Positions 39,326 to 47,112 of a DNA stretch of 64,000 bases are shown here, in pieces. The stretch spans positions 25,680 through 89,679 of the forward strand of contig OMZY01000012.1 of assembly GCA_900315675.1 (NCBI GenBank). The letters run 5' to 3'. A program made the position numbers and the translations under genes. This DNA comes from an uncultured Eubacteriales bacterium. GTDB taxonomy: Bacteria; Bacillota; Clostridia; Christensenellales; Aristaeellaceae. The first letter of the stretch is position 1. Each line of letters starts with the position of its first letter. The notes below the pieces were generated by a model. The model was given only the letters and a program-made list of their open reading frames with translations, did no database searches and was not told where the DNA came from.

Positions 39326-40318
39326 ATGAGACGAATGGATCAGACACGGGGAACGCTGTTTCTGCTGGTGCTGTGCGTCTGCTTCTGCCTGCTCCTGTGT
39401 ACCGCTGCCCTGGCATCCGGTGTTGAACGGGATGAGGACGGCGGCGTCTGGGATTACGACAAAGGAACTTATACCGATCCGACCGGGAAGGTGCATGAGA
39501 TCACGCCCGGCGGCGTACAGGAGGATAATCCCGGCCCCGGTACGGTGAGTAACCAGGACGGAAGCATGACAGTTGTCACCCAGGAAAAGGACCCGGTTGC
39601 AAACCCGAACGGCGGCATGGAAGTGGAATCCGGACAGATTCAGAGCGGAGAGCCGGAAGCCACCCGCGCACCCCTGACCGGGGAAGAGTGGGAAGCCCTG
39701 CTGGCGGGTGTGGCCGCGAAGAACGGAACAGAGACGCCTACGGTCTGGACGGATCCTTCCACGGGGGAGGCTCATTCAGTCCAGGTGAAGTACATGGGCG
39801 TCGGCCGATCCATGGTCGTGCTGAACGGCCAGAACATGCTGGTCAATACCGTTGACCTGAAGTGGGAAACAACCGCGCCGGAAGATAAAGTGCTGGCGGC
39901 TGTCAGCGCTCCGAAGCTGGGTTATGCCTGGCTGCGGAAGGACGCGAGCAGCAGTATGAAGAACCCGAAAATCCAGCAGATCCGCACGGATACCGTGCTC
40001 CGCGTCATCGGGACCGGGAAGAACTGGACCCTGGTGGATTGCGGCGGGCTCCGGGGATATGTGCTGACTTCCGCGCTGGAATTCTTCCGGAACGATCATA
40101 CGGATTTTGAACCCGGCGTGATTTCTGTTAAGGGAAGAACCAAGGGCAATGACACGGTCCACGCCCGTTCCCGGGACCGGGGACGCCGCGATCTGGGCGA
40201 GTATAAGCTGGGAACGCCCATTACCGTCTTTGATATCATTGATGAGTGGGCTGAGGTGGATATCTGCGGCTGGCACGGGATGATCCTCAGCAAGTATGTG
40301 ACGGTAGTGGAAGAATGA
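39326..40318 (+). CDS. Exported protein with two bacterial SH3 domains
   Basis: 330 aa. A membrane segment or signal peptide (LFLLVLCVCFCLLLCTAALASG) is followed by a low-complexity, Gly/Asn/Pro-rich region (about 40-150) and two SH3b-like modules. The first is about 195-260 (YAWLRKDASSSMKN ... LVDCGGLRGYVLTSALEFF), the second about 265-330 (VHARSRDRGRRDLGEYKLG ... EVDICGWHGMILSKYV). SH3b domains bind peptidoglycan cross-bridges, so a cell-wall location is likely. No catalytic domain is present. The ATG at 39326 has AAGGGAG rather far upstream (11 nt). Confidence 0.75.
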   Translation: MRRMDQTRGTLFLLVLCVCFCLLLCTAALASGVERDEDGGVWDYDKGTYTDPTGKVHEITPGGVQEDNPGPGTVSNQDGSMTVVTQEKDPVANPNGGMEVESGQIQSGEPEATRAPLTGEEWEALLAGVAAKNGTETPTVWTDPSTGEAHSVQVKYMGVGRSMVVLNGQNMLVNTVDLKWETTAPEDKVLAAVSAPKLGYAWLRKDASSSMKNPKIQQIRTDTVLRVIGTGKNWTLVDCGGLRGYVLTSALEFFRNDHTDFEPGVISVKGRTKGNDTVHARSRDRGRRDLGEYKLGTPITVFDIIDEWAEVDICGWHGMILSKYVTVVEE

Positions 40319-40322
40319 TTGC

Positions 40323-40344
40323 TAATTCATAATTCATAATTATT
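40323..40344. repeat. Single arm of inverted-repeat element
   Basis: TAATTCATAATTCATAAT-type arm directly after the stop of the SH3 gene, upstream of its terminator; no partner arm found. Confidence 0.5.
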
Positions 40345-40349
40345 GATAG

Positions 40350-40375
40350 CCTGATCTACTGTGATCAGGTTTTTT
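40350..40375 (+). terminator. Terminator of SH3-domain gene
   Basis: CCTGATC/GATCAGG stem, 6-nt loop, TTTTTTG. Confidence 0.8.
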
Positions 40376-40440
40376 GTCTGGGAGACATAAAAAGCAGTTG
40401 TTTTACACGCCGCTGGAAACACACACTTAATTGTGAAGTG

Positions 40441-41658
40441 TTAATTGATGTTTTCAAAGAAGTCGTCTTTGGCTTCATCCGGGCCGACCGTAGTCCGGTA
40501 CAGCCCGAACAGGCTGTTGTCCCAGGGACCCCAGTCCTCCACGTGGTAATCGGTGTTCTGCTGGCTGATGTGGCAGCGGAAACCGGCTTCAGCAACCTCA
40601 AAGGAGGTTTTTCCGCCGAAGGCTTCCAGCGGCTGCCGCCAGTCCATATCAATCACGTTTTCCTTCCACAGATGGATATAGCATTTCGGGGTATCCCAGG
40701 TTCCGTATTCCTTGGCGGACTTGGGATATTTATCCGGGTTCGCGGCATATTCCACGCAGTGCATGGCGGCGTCGGCACAGACCCGGTGGGCTCCGTGGCC
40801 GTATTCGCCCTGCAGGTCATGGGTCAGCAGCACGTCCGGCTGAAAGCGCCGGATCCAGCCGGTCACCACATCATAGACGTGGTTCTTGTTCCAGTGCTTA
40901 TACTGTTTGCTCAGCTGATAGGAGAAGGCGTCCTTGAAGTTGCTGTATGCGGGATAATTCCGTACGCCGCAGGTCCACATGCAGTCCAGCAGTTCCAGCC
41001 GGCGGTAGGGCATGGAGGGCACCATCATACAGACCTGGCAGATTTTCTTTTCTTCTCCGGCATACCGGGGAAGCGCACCGCCGAACCACAGCACTTCGTC
41101 ATCCTGATGAGCCACCAGCAGCATCAGGTCCGCCTTTTCGGCGCAAGGTTTCCATTGCTGCACTTCCGGAGGCGTTTCACCGGCACCGTAAATACGCAGC
41201 TCTGCCATGTTGAAGTGCCGTTTTTCTCCGGGTGCGTTGCCGACACGGAAAACGGTGGTGCTTTCCGGCAGCGGCAGGTATTCCGCCAGGAAGCTGCCGT
41301 CCGTATGGCCGGCGTCCGTCCAGTTTCCGTTTTCGTCCTTGATCTGTACGCCCCAGGCATGGGGATGTTCATACCACTGCACCATGACGCCGGAAGCGCT
41401 CTGCCCGGCGGGTACGGTTACTTCCACATAGCCCTTGTCGCCGTTGTTGGTTTTCCAGTAGGTTTTGTAGTTCCGGTCCTTGCAGGCACTGAAGCTCTTT
41501 CTGCCGGAGGCGGCGTTGAATTTGCAGGAGGCAGTGATATCCTCCGCGGTTTCCGCGCCTGCCGCTGTAAAGCAAAAAAGAGCCGCGATCAGCACCGTCG
41601 CGGCGAACAGTCCAAGGTGTTTGTACCAGCTCTTTACACTCAACTCAATACGCTCCAT
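40441..41658 (-). CDS. Secreted PIG-L family deacetylase with discoidin-like domain
   Basis: 405 aa. N-terminal membrane/signal segment (LGLFAATVLIAALFCFTAAGA), an F5/8C-like carbohydrate-binding region (about 40-155: SCKFNAASGRKSFSACKDRNYKTYW in parts, WGVQIKDENG, RHFNMAELRIYG), then the PIG-L metal-dependent deacetylase domain with AHQDDEVLWFGG (Gln replaces the usual Pro) and HDLQGEYGHGAHR. PIG-L enzymes remove acetyl groups from N-acetylglucosaminyl substrates, so an exported glycan deacetylase is likely. The ATG at 41658 has no ribosome site and begins 5 bp from an inverted-repeat element; TTG 41643 with GGAG upstream is an alternative start. Confidence 0.82.
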   Translation of the reverse strand: MERIELSVKSWYKHLGLFAATVLIAALFCFTAAGAETAEDITASCKFNAASGRKSFSACKDRNYKTYWKTNNGDKGYVEVTVPAGQSASGVMVQWYEHPHAWGVQIKDENGNWTDAGHTDGSFLAEYLPLPESTTVFRVGNAPGEKRHFNMAELRIYGAGETPPEVQQWKPCAEKADLMLLVAHQDDEVLWFGGALPRYAGEEKKICQVCMMVPSMPYRRLELLDCMWTCGVRNYPAYSNFKDAFSYQLSKQYKHWNKNHVYDVVTGWIRRFQPDVLLTHDLQGEYGHGAHRVCADAAMHCVEYAANPDKYPKSAKEYGTWDTPKCYIHLWKENVIDMDWRQPLEAFGGKTSFEVAEAGFRCHISQQNTDYHVEDWGPWDNSLFGLYRTTVGPDEAKDDFFENIN

Positions 41659-41662
41659 TTGT

Positions 41663-41792
41663 CAATTCATAATTCATAATGTAAGTTACTTTTCTCCATA
41701 TACACTGAATGGAGCAGATCCTGTATGTTTACCGGATGGAATCATCTGAGTTGATTCACATTTCATATAATTATGAATTGTGAATTGTGAAT
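41663..41792. repeat. Inverted-repeat intergenic element, copy 2
   Basis: Left arm 41663-41680 (CAATTCATAATTCATAAT), right arm 41766-41792 (ATAATTATGAATTGTGAATT...), 85-bp interior containing AATGGAGCAGATC. It separates the PIG-L start from the end of the J-domain gene. Confidence 0.7.
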
Positions 41793-41798
41793 TCGTTC

Positions 41799-42326
41799 TT
41801 ACCTCTTTACCAGGTGTTTAAAAACCCGCTTTACTTTTCCCGGCAGTTTCTGCGCCTTCTGCTGCGCTACGGCCGCGGCCAGCGCGCCGGCCCGGAAGAC
41901 ATTGTTTTCCGGATCCATTCTGACGGCTTCCCGGAAGGACTGATGGGCGCTGTCGAATTCCTCCATCGCCATCAGGACCTTTCCCTGCATGTAGTACCAT
42001 TCGCTGTCCCGCTTTTCGCAGCGTACCAGGCTGCGCAGGGCGCCCTCCGGATTGTCTTTTGCCATGGCCCGCTGGGCCATCAGGATTGCCTCGGCGCTGG
42101 ACAGCTCCGGCGTCACGGAACTGCTTCCGGTCCGTGGGGAGGCAAGGCGAAGTGCTTCTTCATAGGCCAGGTTCAGCGCGACCATCCGCGTCTGGGCGGC
42201 TTCTTTTTCAGCCGGATCCGTGATCATGTCGGGATGGCACTTTCTGGCCAGCGTCCTGTATGCGCTTCGGATCTCGTCCGGGCTGGCCAGCCCTTTCAGA
42301 CCCAGGACCTCAAAGGGATTGTTCAT
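41799..42326 (-). CDS. J-domain protein with TPR-like C-terminus
   Basis: 175 aa. Residues 3-65 are a DnaJ J-domain (PFEVLGLKGLASPDEIRSAYRTLARKCHPD, given here by its ends, with HPD at 31-33) that would stimulate an Hsp70 ATPase. The C-terminal half has TPR-like helices (WYYMQGKVLMAMEEFDSA and HQSFREAVRMDPENN). There is no zinc domain, so it is not the general DnaJ. ATG 42326 is preferred; an in-frame GTG at 42338 overlaps the ribosome site. It lies 20 nt downstream of murA and is probably co-transcribed with it. Confidence 0.8.
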   Translation of the reverse strand: MNNPFEVLGLKGLASPDEIRSAYRTLARKCHPDMITDPAEKEAAQTRMVALNLAYEEALRLASPRTGSSSVTPELSSAEAILMAQRAMAKDNPEGALRSLVRCEKRDSEWYYMQGKVLMAMEEFDSAHQSFREAVRMDPENNVFRAGALAAAVAQQKAQKLPGKVKRVFKHLVKR

Positions 42327-42346
42327 AACACATTGCACCTCTCAGG

Positions 42347-43609
42347 TCACAGTGCGGGCTCCCGCCTGATCTCCGCTCCCAGGGAACGGAGTTTGTCTTC
42401 TATATGTTCATAACCCCGGTCGATATAATGGGGTTCATAAATCTCAGAGGTTCCCCGGGCCATCAGCGCCGCAACAATCAGTGCGGCACCGGCCCGCAGG
42501 TCGGAGGCGGTCATCGGCGCGCCGTACAGCTCCGGTACGCCTTCAATGATCGCGGTGCGGTCCATGACGCGTACGTGCGCGCCCATGCGGCGGATTTCGT
42601 CCAGGTGGCGGAAACGCTGCTCAAAAATGGTTTCGGTTACCAGGCTTGTTCCCCTGGCTGTAGTCAGCAGCGCGCTCATGGGCTGCTGCAGGTCGGTGGG
42701 GAAGCCGGGATACACCTGGGTCTTCACGTTGATAGCCCGCCGGGGGCCGACTACGTGGACCCGGATGGCGTCATCGCTGTCGGTGACTTTTACGCCCATT
42801 TCCAGGAGCTTTGCGCTCAGGGCGTCCATATGGGTAGGAATACAGCCGTCAATGATCACATCCCCGCCTGTGGCGGCGGCGGCGATCATCAGCGTGCCGG
42901 TTTCAATCTGGTCGGGAATGACGGCGTAGGTGCTTCCGTGCAGGCGCTGCACCCCGCGGATCCGGATAATATCCGTACCGGCGCCCTTGATCTTGGCACC
43001 CATACTGTTCAGGAAGTTCGCAAGGTCAACGATGTGCGGCTCTTTGGCCGCGTTGTAGATGAAGGTCTGGCCCTTCGCTTTCACAGCTGCCAGCATAACG
43101 TTCACCGTTGCGCCGACGGTAACCATATCGAAGAAAACGTCGCCGCCTGTGAGCGTGCCTTCAGCTGTCAGCATGCCGCCGATTTCTTCCGCTTCCGCGC
43201 CGATGGAACGGAAGCCCTTCAGGTGCTGGTCCACCGGCCGGGAGCCGATTTCGCAGCCGCCGGGGGTGGGAACCCGCGCTTTGCCGCAACGCCCCAGCAG
43301 GGCGCCCAGCAGGTAATAGCTTGCACGTAAACGCTGGGCGTTGCGGTAGGAAATCTCCACGCCTTCGGCAGGCCGGGGATCCACATGCATGCAGCGCCCG
43401 GGTTCATAGTCAACTTTTGCGCCCAGCTCTGTCAGGATATCCGCCAGGGCATGGACATCTTCAATATCGGGAAGATTTTCGATGGTGCAGGGCTCATCGC
43501 TCAGCAGTGTAGCAGGAATAACTGCAACGGCGGTGTTTTTGCCGCCGCTGACCCGGACCTCACCTTCCAGTGCGTGTCCGCCGGTGATCAGCATCCGCTC
43601 TTTGCCCAT
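42347..43609 (-). CDS. murA: UDP-N-acetylglucosamine 1-carboxyvinyltransferase
   Basis: 420 aa, the first committed enzyme of peptidoglycan synthesis, transferring enolpyruvate from PEP to UDP-GlcNAc in the cytoplasm; target of fosfomycin. Visible features: GGKNTAVAVIPATLL near the start, the catalytic loop TPGGCEIGSRPVDQHL (Cys119), NVMLAAVKAKG, and the end DRGYEHIEDKLRSLGAEI. The active-site Cys indicates the fosfomycin-sensitive type. AGGAGTGAAACC precedes the ATG. Own promoter, divergent from the solute-binding protein gene. Confidence 0.96.
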   Translation of the reverse strand: MGKERMLITGGHALEGEVRVSGGKNTAVAVIPATLLSDEPCTIENLPDIEDVHALADILTELGAKVDYEPGRCMHVDPRPAEGVEISYRNAQRLRASYYLLGALLGRCGKARVPTPGGCEIGSRPVDQHLKGFRSIGAEAEEIGGMLTAEGTLTGGDVFFDMVTVGATVNVMLAAVKAKGQTFIYNAAKEPHIVDLANFLNSMGAKIKGAGTDIIRIRGVQRLHGSTYAVIPDQIETGTLMIAAAATGGDVIIDGCIPTHMDALSAKLLEMGVKVTDSDDAIRVHVVGPRRAINVKTQVYPGFPTDLQQPMSALLTTARGTSLVTETIFEQRFRHLDEIRRMGAHVRVMDRTAIIEGVPELYGAPMTASDLRAGAALIVAALMARGTSEIYEPHYIDRGYEHIEDKLRSLGAEIRREPAL

Positions 43610-43643
43610 CCGGTTTCACTCCTCCGATTTGTTCCTGTTCAAT

Positions 43644-43672
43644 ACATTATACACTTTTAGGCCTCTGCTGAC
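43644..43672 (-). promoter_or_regulatory. Promoter of murA
   Basis: Minus strand: TTGTCA, 17 nt, TATAAT; divergent from the promoter at 43688. Confidence 0.75.
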
Positions 43673-43687
43673 AAGATGAGCGCCTCG

Positions 43688-43716
43688 TTGCCCGGCGGCG
43701 ACTTGTATGTTACAAT
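43688..43716 (+). promoter_or_regulatory. Promoter of solute-binding protein gene
   Basis: TTGCCC, 17 nt, TACAAT with extended TGT. Confidence 0.65.
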
Positions 43717-43757
43717 GCAAATGTTATGGGAAAACAGGAAACGGGGGATCTGCTGCT

Positions 43758-44840
43758 ATGAAAAAGCTTGCCGCTTTGCTGCTTGCGCTGTGCATGCTCC
43801 TGTCCGCCGCGGGTGCCACAGCCGGAAATGAGCAGGTACAGGGGGAACTGGTGATCTATTCCTCCATGTATTCCTTTGTGCTGGATATGCTGGATGAGGC
43901 GCTCCGGGAGGAATTTCCCGCCCTGAAGCCCGGAAATGACGGAAGCTTTTTCGTTTATGGCGGTACAAGCCGGCTCATTAACCGCATTTACGGGGAAATG
44001 GAGGACGGTGTTCTCGGCTGCGACATGCTGCTGGTGGCGGAGCCTGCCCTGAGCCTGGAACTGAAGGAAGCGGGATATCTGGAACCGGTGATGATTCCGG
44101 ACGCGGCCTCGCTGCTGCGCTTTCCGTATGATGAGGAAGGCTGCTGGTATCCCGTCCGGGTCTGTAACATGGTCCTGGCCTGCAATCCGGAACTGGAGAA
44201 ACAGTGGGCGGATAAGGGCGTGACTATCCCCGGAACCTTTAAGGATTTCGCTGCGGACCGCAGCCTGAAAGGACTCATCGCCATGGGCGATCCCCTGAGC
44301 AGCGGCACCACTTTCGCAGCCGTTGCTTCCCTGACGCAGTCCAATCATTACGGACGCCAGTATCTGAAAGGCCTGGCGGCCAATGAGGTGCAGGTGATTG
44401 CCGGGGCGGATTCCATTGAGAAGATCCGCAGCGGGGAAATCGCCGCCGCCATGATCCTGGAAGAATCCGTACTCAAAGCGCTGAAGGACGCGGAGGACGC
44501 GGGGAATCCCCTGACGGATCTGGCCTGCGTCTATCCGGAGGACGGCGTGATCCTGATTCCTTCCACGGTGATGACCGTTTCCGACGCCCACAGTAAAAAC
44601 GCCAACGCCGAAGCCTGCCGGGCAGTGGAACAGTGGTTCCTCAGCGAAAAGGCCCAGGAGCTGATCCTGAAGGGCTATATGCACTCCGTTTTCCGGGATA
44701 CGGACCAGATTCCATGGGGCTCCGTGGACACCGGCAAGCTGATTGCGAAGGATATGGGCGTCAGCTGGGACAGCGTTTTCCGCAGCCGGGAGGAAATCAA
44801 CCAGGCCTGGATGGATATCGTGGCCAACCACATGAACTGA
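43758..44840 (+). CDS. Iron(III)/AfuA-type extracellular solute-binding protein
   Basis: 360 aa with signal peptide (MKKLAALLLALCMLLSAAGATA). The fold resembles ABC importer binding proteins of the ferric-iron/2-aminoethylphosphonate cluster (GELVIYSSMYSFVLDMLDEAL, DMLLVAEPALSLELKEAGYL, WYPVRVCNMVLACNPEL, MGDPLSSGTTFAAVASL). No permease or ATPase gene is next to it, so it either works with a transporter encoded elsewhere or serves as a sensor. The ligand is not predictable. Start chosen by the signal peptide and GGGGGA upstream; a longer in-frame extension is rejected. Confidence 0.78.
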   Translation: MKKLAALLLALCMLLSAAGATAGNEQVQGELVIYSSMYSFVLDMLDEALREEFPALKPGNDGSFFVYGGTSRLINRIYGEMEDGVLGCDMLLVAEPALSLELKEAGYLEPVMIPDAASLLRFPYDEEGCWYPVRVCNMVLACNPELEKQWADKGVTIPGTFKDFAADRSLKGLIAMGDPLSSGTTFAAVASLTQSNHYGRQYLKGLAANEVQVIAGADSIEKIRSGEIAAAMILEESVLKALKDAEDAGNPLTDLACVYPEDGVILIPSTVMTVSDAHSKNANAEACRAVEQWFLSEKAQELILKGYMHSVFRDTDQIPWGSVDTGKLIAKDMGVSWDSVFRSREEINQAWMDIVANHMN

Positions 44841-45020
44841 ATCCCAAAAGAAGACAAAATGATGAATCCCTTTGCTCACCGTGCGTCCAGCCCGGTGAGC
44901 AAAAAAATACCGTCGGAGTACCGGCGGAGGTATTGCCTTTTTTCACAAGATGGAGTAGACTCTCTTCCAGAAGCATGCCAGATATGGTGAATCCGATTCG
45001 AAAGAGAGAGGGATTGTTTC

Positions 45021-45164
45021 ATGCGGGAAAATGAGCCTCAGAATACGGCAGAAGCCATCAAAAAACCCCGGGAGACGGATCATCCCTGGGTGGATCTGCC
45101 CGTAGATGATGACTCCCTGGGCGAATCAGTTCGCTACAGCCTGGACGAGATTCGTTACGCCTGA
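45021..45164 (+). CDS. Acidic microprotein (47 aa)
   Basis: ATG 45021 follows AGAGAGGG by 9 nt. The product is acidic (MRENEPQNTAEAIKKPRE ... VDLPVDDDSLGESVRYSLDEIRYA) without Cys or membrane segment, likely disordered. A weak promoter TTGCCT-16-TAGACT (44933-44960) precedes it. Its stop is 2 nt from the stop of the convergent 44-aa gene. No family recognised. Confidence 0.5.
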   Translation: MRENEPQNTAEAIKKPRETDHPWVDLPVDDDSLGESVRYSLDEIRYA

Positions 45165-45166
45165 CC

Positions 45167-45301
45167 TCAGGCTTCGGAATCCTCGTCGTTGGTCTGCTTG
45201 TTTCCGGTGACGGCGCTGACCGCGGAGATCACACAGATTAATACGGCGATAATCGCCACGAAAAGCACCACGCTGATTGCAACAATCGTTCCGGTTTCCA
45301 T
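45167..45301 (-). CDS. Single-helix membrane microprotein (44 aa)
   Basis: Reads METGTIVAISVVLFVAIIAV then LICVISAVSAVTGNKQTNDEDSEA: one membrane helix (residues 5-31) with a short polar, acidic tail. GAGGAG lies upstream and a strong promoter TTGTAC-17-TATAAT precedes it (45334-45362), which supports real expression. Function unknown; such proteins often modulate membrane partners. Confidence 0.6.
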   Translation of the reverse strand: METGTIVAISVVLFVAIIAVLICVISAVSAVTGNKQTNDEDSEA

Positions 45302-45333
45302 AACAGAGCGCTCCTCTTTCAAAGACTGACTGA

Positions 45334-45362
45334 ATTATATCACGAACCGCTCCGGGGTACAA
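45334..45362 (-). promoter_or_regulatory. Promoter of 44-aa membrane microprotein
   Basis: Minus strand: TTGTAC, 17 nt, TATAAT. It overlaps a long hairpin (ACGAACCGC/GCGGTTCGT arms at 45342-45350 and 45370-45378) lying after the anti-sigma gene. Confidence 0.65.
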
Positions 45363-45385
45363 TCCCGGGGCGGTTCGTTTTGCTT

Positions 45386-46480
45386 TCAGTCAGAGACTTT
45401 AATCATTCTCGCGGGTATTTTAATCTCCCATAAGCCGTTGATTGGCGGCATGTATCTGATCAATACAGCGGTCAGATCCGCGTTCTCCAGGTATTCCTGA
45501 CTGGCCGGGACAAAGGTTTCAACCCATTCGGGACTGCTGCCTGAACCTCCCCAACGGATACTGGAAACATAGCTGCCGTCGGAATAATCCGGAAGGGGGT
45601 TGTTGTTCTGAAGATCCAGTGAGTACAGCCAGGGGGAGCCTGGATTGGTGTTGTGAACCTGGACATGCAGGCGGCCTCCGAAGTATCCTGCGCCGGACAG
45701 GGTGACGGAGCCTTCCAGGGGGATTTCCTGGCTTTGCGACCAGTCGATGATGCGAAGATCATCCGGGAATCTGCGGTCGTAGCTATAGGGACCGTCAACA
45801 TCCCAAAGGGTTTCCGGAAGAGAACTTGTCTGGATCTGGTCATCAGCCTGCGCCAGATAGGAACGCGGATCAAAGGATGAAAGGATTTCCCTGCCCGGAT
45901 CAACGGAATGGAGAGAAAAAGTAATGTAGTCGCCTTCTGCTACGCTGTTGGTATTCCAGACCATTTTTGCAGCGCCTATGATTTTTCCCTCTTCAGCATT
46001 GAAATTAGCAATCCCTTCACCTTCGACTTCTTCCATTGAAGGATCAGGTGTTTCAAGAATATCCGTATCGATGTCTCCAAATGCGGCGCCGCCTGTGCCC
46101 AGACGGTTTCCCAGCAGATCCTGAACGGTATAAGTTATAACGATTTCATTATTTCCGGCTACTGCGGAGACCACTTCCACTTTAATCCCCTGATCTGTGC
46201 AGGCCAGATTGACCGGCTTCAGCGTCAGTGCCAGATCCGGCCAGACCCTGTATACCAGATCATTTATGGTATCATTGGTAGCGGTGGCCAGCGCGGTGGC
46301 CATCAGCACAATCACCATGGCAATCGCGATGACGGTGCTGAGGGAAAGTTTCCTCTTCATGCTCCTTTCCTCCTGTTCGCGAAGCGGGAGGAGAGAAATG
46401 GATTCATGGATCTGTTCTGTCAGTTCCTGCGGCGGAGCTTCATACATTTTCCGCAGATTGTTCTGTGTATAACGTGCCAT
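45386..46480 (-). CDS. Membrane anti-sigma-like protein (DUF4179-like)
   Basis: 364 aa. Cytoplasmic N-terminus (1-40, MARYTQNNLRKMYEAPPQEL), one membrane helix (LSTVIAIAMVIVLMATALATA) followed by NDTINDLVYRVWP, then a large extracytoplasmic beta-rich region (KVEVVSAVAGNNEIVITYTVQD; CAFGDIDTD-like; WEIKIPARMIKV). This is the layout of DUF4179-type proteins encoded after ECF sigma factors in Firmicutes. The gene begins 41 nt inside the sigma gene, so expression is coupled; it most likely holds the sigma factor at the membrane. GGAGG lies 6 nt before the ATG. Confidence 0.75.
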   Translation of the reverse strand: MARYTQNNLRKMYEAPPQELTEQIHESISLLPLREQEERSMKRKLSLSTVIAIAMVIVLMATALATATNDTINDLVYRVWPDLALTLKPVNLACTDQGIKVEVVSAVAGNNEIVITYTVQDLLGNRLGTGGAAFGDIDTDILETPDPSMEEVEGEGIANFNAEEGKIIGAAKMVWNTNSVAEGDYITFSLHSVDPGREILSSFDPRSYLAQADDQIQTSSLPETLWDVDGPYSYDRRFPDDLRIIDWSQSQEIPLEGSVTLSGAGYFGGRLHVQVHNTNPGSPWLYSLDLQNNNPLPDYSDGSYVSSIRWGGSGSSPEWVETFVPASQEYLENADLTAVLIRYMPPINGLWEIKIPARMIKVSD

Positions 46481-46949
46481 GTCCTTCCTCCCTTTCTTCG
46501 AATTCACTCTGCAATAGTTTCTTTGCCCGCTTCAATCGCGATTTGAGGGCGAACAGGGAAATTTCCAGGATGGAGGCGGCTTCCTTTGCGCTGCAGCCTT
46601 CCATGTATACCAGGAGGAAGGGAATCCGCAGCTTTTCCGGCAGCCTGTCAACCGCGTCCCGAAGCTCCCGCAGTCCGGCTTCCGGAACGGCCGTACGGTC
46701 CGGAAAATCCGGAACGGGCACGGTTCGCTGCCGGTTGCGCTGGATGGTCCGGCATTCGTTGATAACGATCCGGGCCAGGTAGGCCCGTTCGCTGCCGGGA
46801 CGGATGCCGTCCAGATGCTGCCAGGCCTGTAAAACAGCCTGCTGAACCGCGTCCTGGGCATCGGCAGGCTGCCGCAGGATACTCTGGGCCAGCCGGTACA
46901 GTCCGGGCAGCTGTTCCATGTACAGCTGCTCAAAGGAAACCTTGTTCAT
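46440..46949 (-). CDS. ECF-type RNA polymerase sigma factor
   Basis: 169 aa. Region 2: SFEQLYMEQLPGLYRLAQSI, DAQDAVQQAVLQAWQHLDGI and AYLARIVINECRTIQRNRQR. Region 4: LPEKLRIPFLLVYMEGCSAKEAASIL with ISLFALKSRLKRAKKLL. It belongs to the SigV/YlaC-like group found with DUF4179-type membrane partners. GGAGG precedes the ATG. A possible ECF-type promoter (TGAAGC, 14 nt, CGTC) lies upstream at 46996-47019 on the minus strand, which would mean autoregulation. Confidence 0.88.
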   Translation of the reverse strand: MNKVSFEQLYMEQLPGLYRLAQSILRQPADAQDAVQQAVLQAWQHLDGIRPGSERAYLARIVINECRTIQRNRQRTVPVPDFPDRTAVPEAGLRELRDAVDRLPEKLRIPFLLVYMEGCSAKEAASILEISLFALKSRLKRAKKLLQSEFEEREEGHGTLYTEQSAENV

Positions 46950-46995
46950 CAGGAAACCTCCGTGGAGAAGATCTTCACCTATAATACGTTTCAAA

Positions 46996-47019
46996 GACGC
47001 CAAAAGAGCCACAGCTTCA
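46996..47019 (-). promoter_or_regulatory. Possible ECF-dependent autoregulatory promoter
   Basis: Minus strand: TGAAGC, 14 nt, CGTC, resembling ECF promoters (TGAAAC / CGTC). Low confidence. Confidence 0.3.
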
Positions 47020-47026
47020 AAACTTT

Positions 47027-47058
47027 TTAAAAACCAAAGCGGCAGGATGCCCTGCCGC
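47027..47058 (-). terminator. Terminator of second MATE gene
   Basis: Minus strand: GCGGCAGG/CCTGCCGC 8-bp stem with 4-nt loop followed by TTTGGTTTTT. Confidence 0.7.
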
Positions 47059-47075
47059 CCTGAAATGTACATTGC

Positions 47076-47107
47076 ATTATGAATTGTGAATTGTGAATTG
47101 TGAATTA
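47076..47107. repeat. Single arm of inverted-repeat element with repeated GTGAATT units
   Basis: ATTATGAATTGTGAATT followed by two further TGTGAATT units, just downstream of the MATE stop codon and upstream of its terminator. Confidence 0.55.
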
Positions 47108-47112
47108 AAAGA

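Noticed and set aside
44878-44912. Hairpin GCTCACCG/CGGTGAGC after the solute-binding protein gene considered as a terminator
   Set aside because: It is followed by an A tract, not T, on the plus strand, and its T-rich side precedes the stem on the minus strand, so it does not fit a rho-independent terminator.
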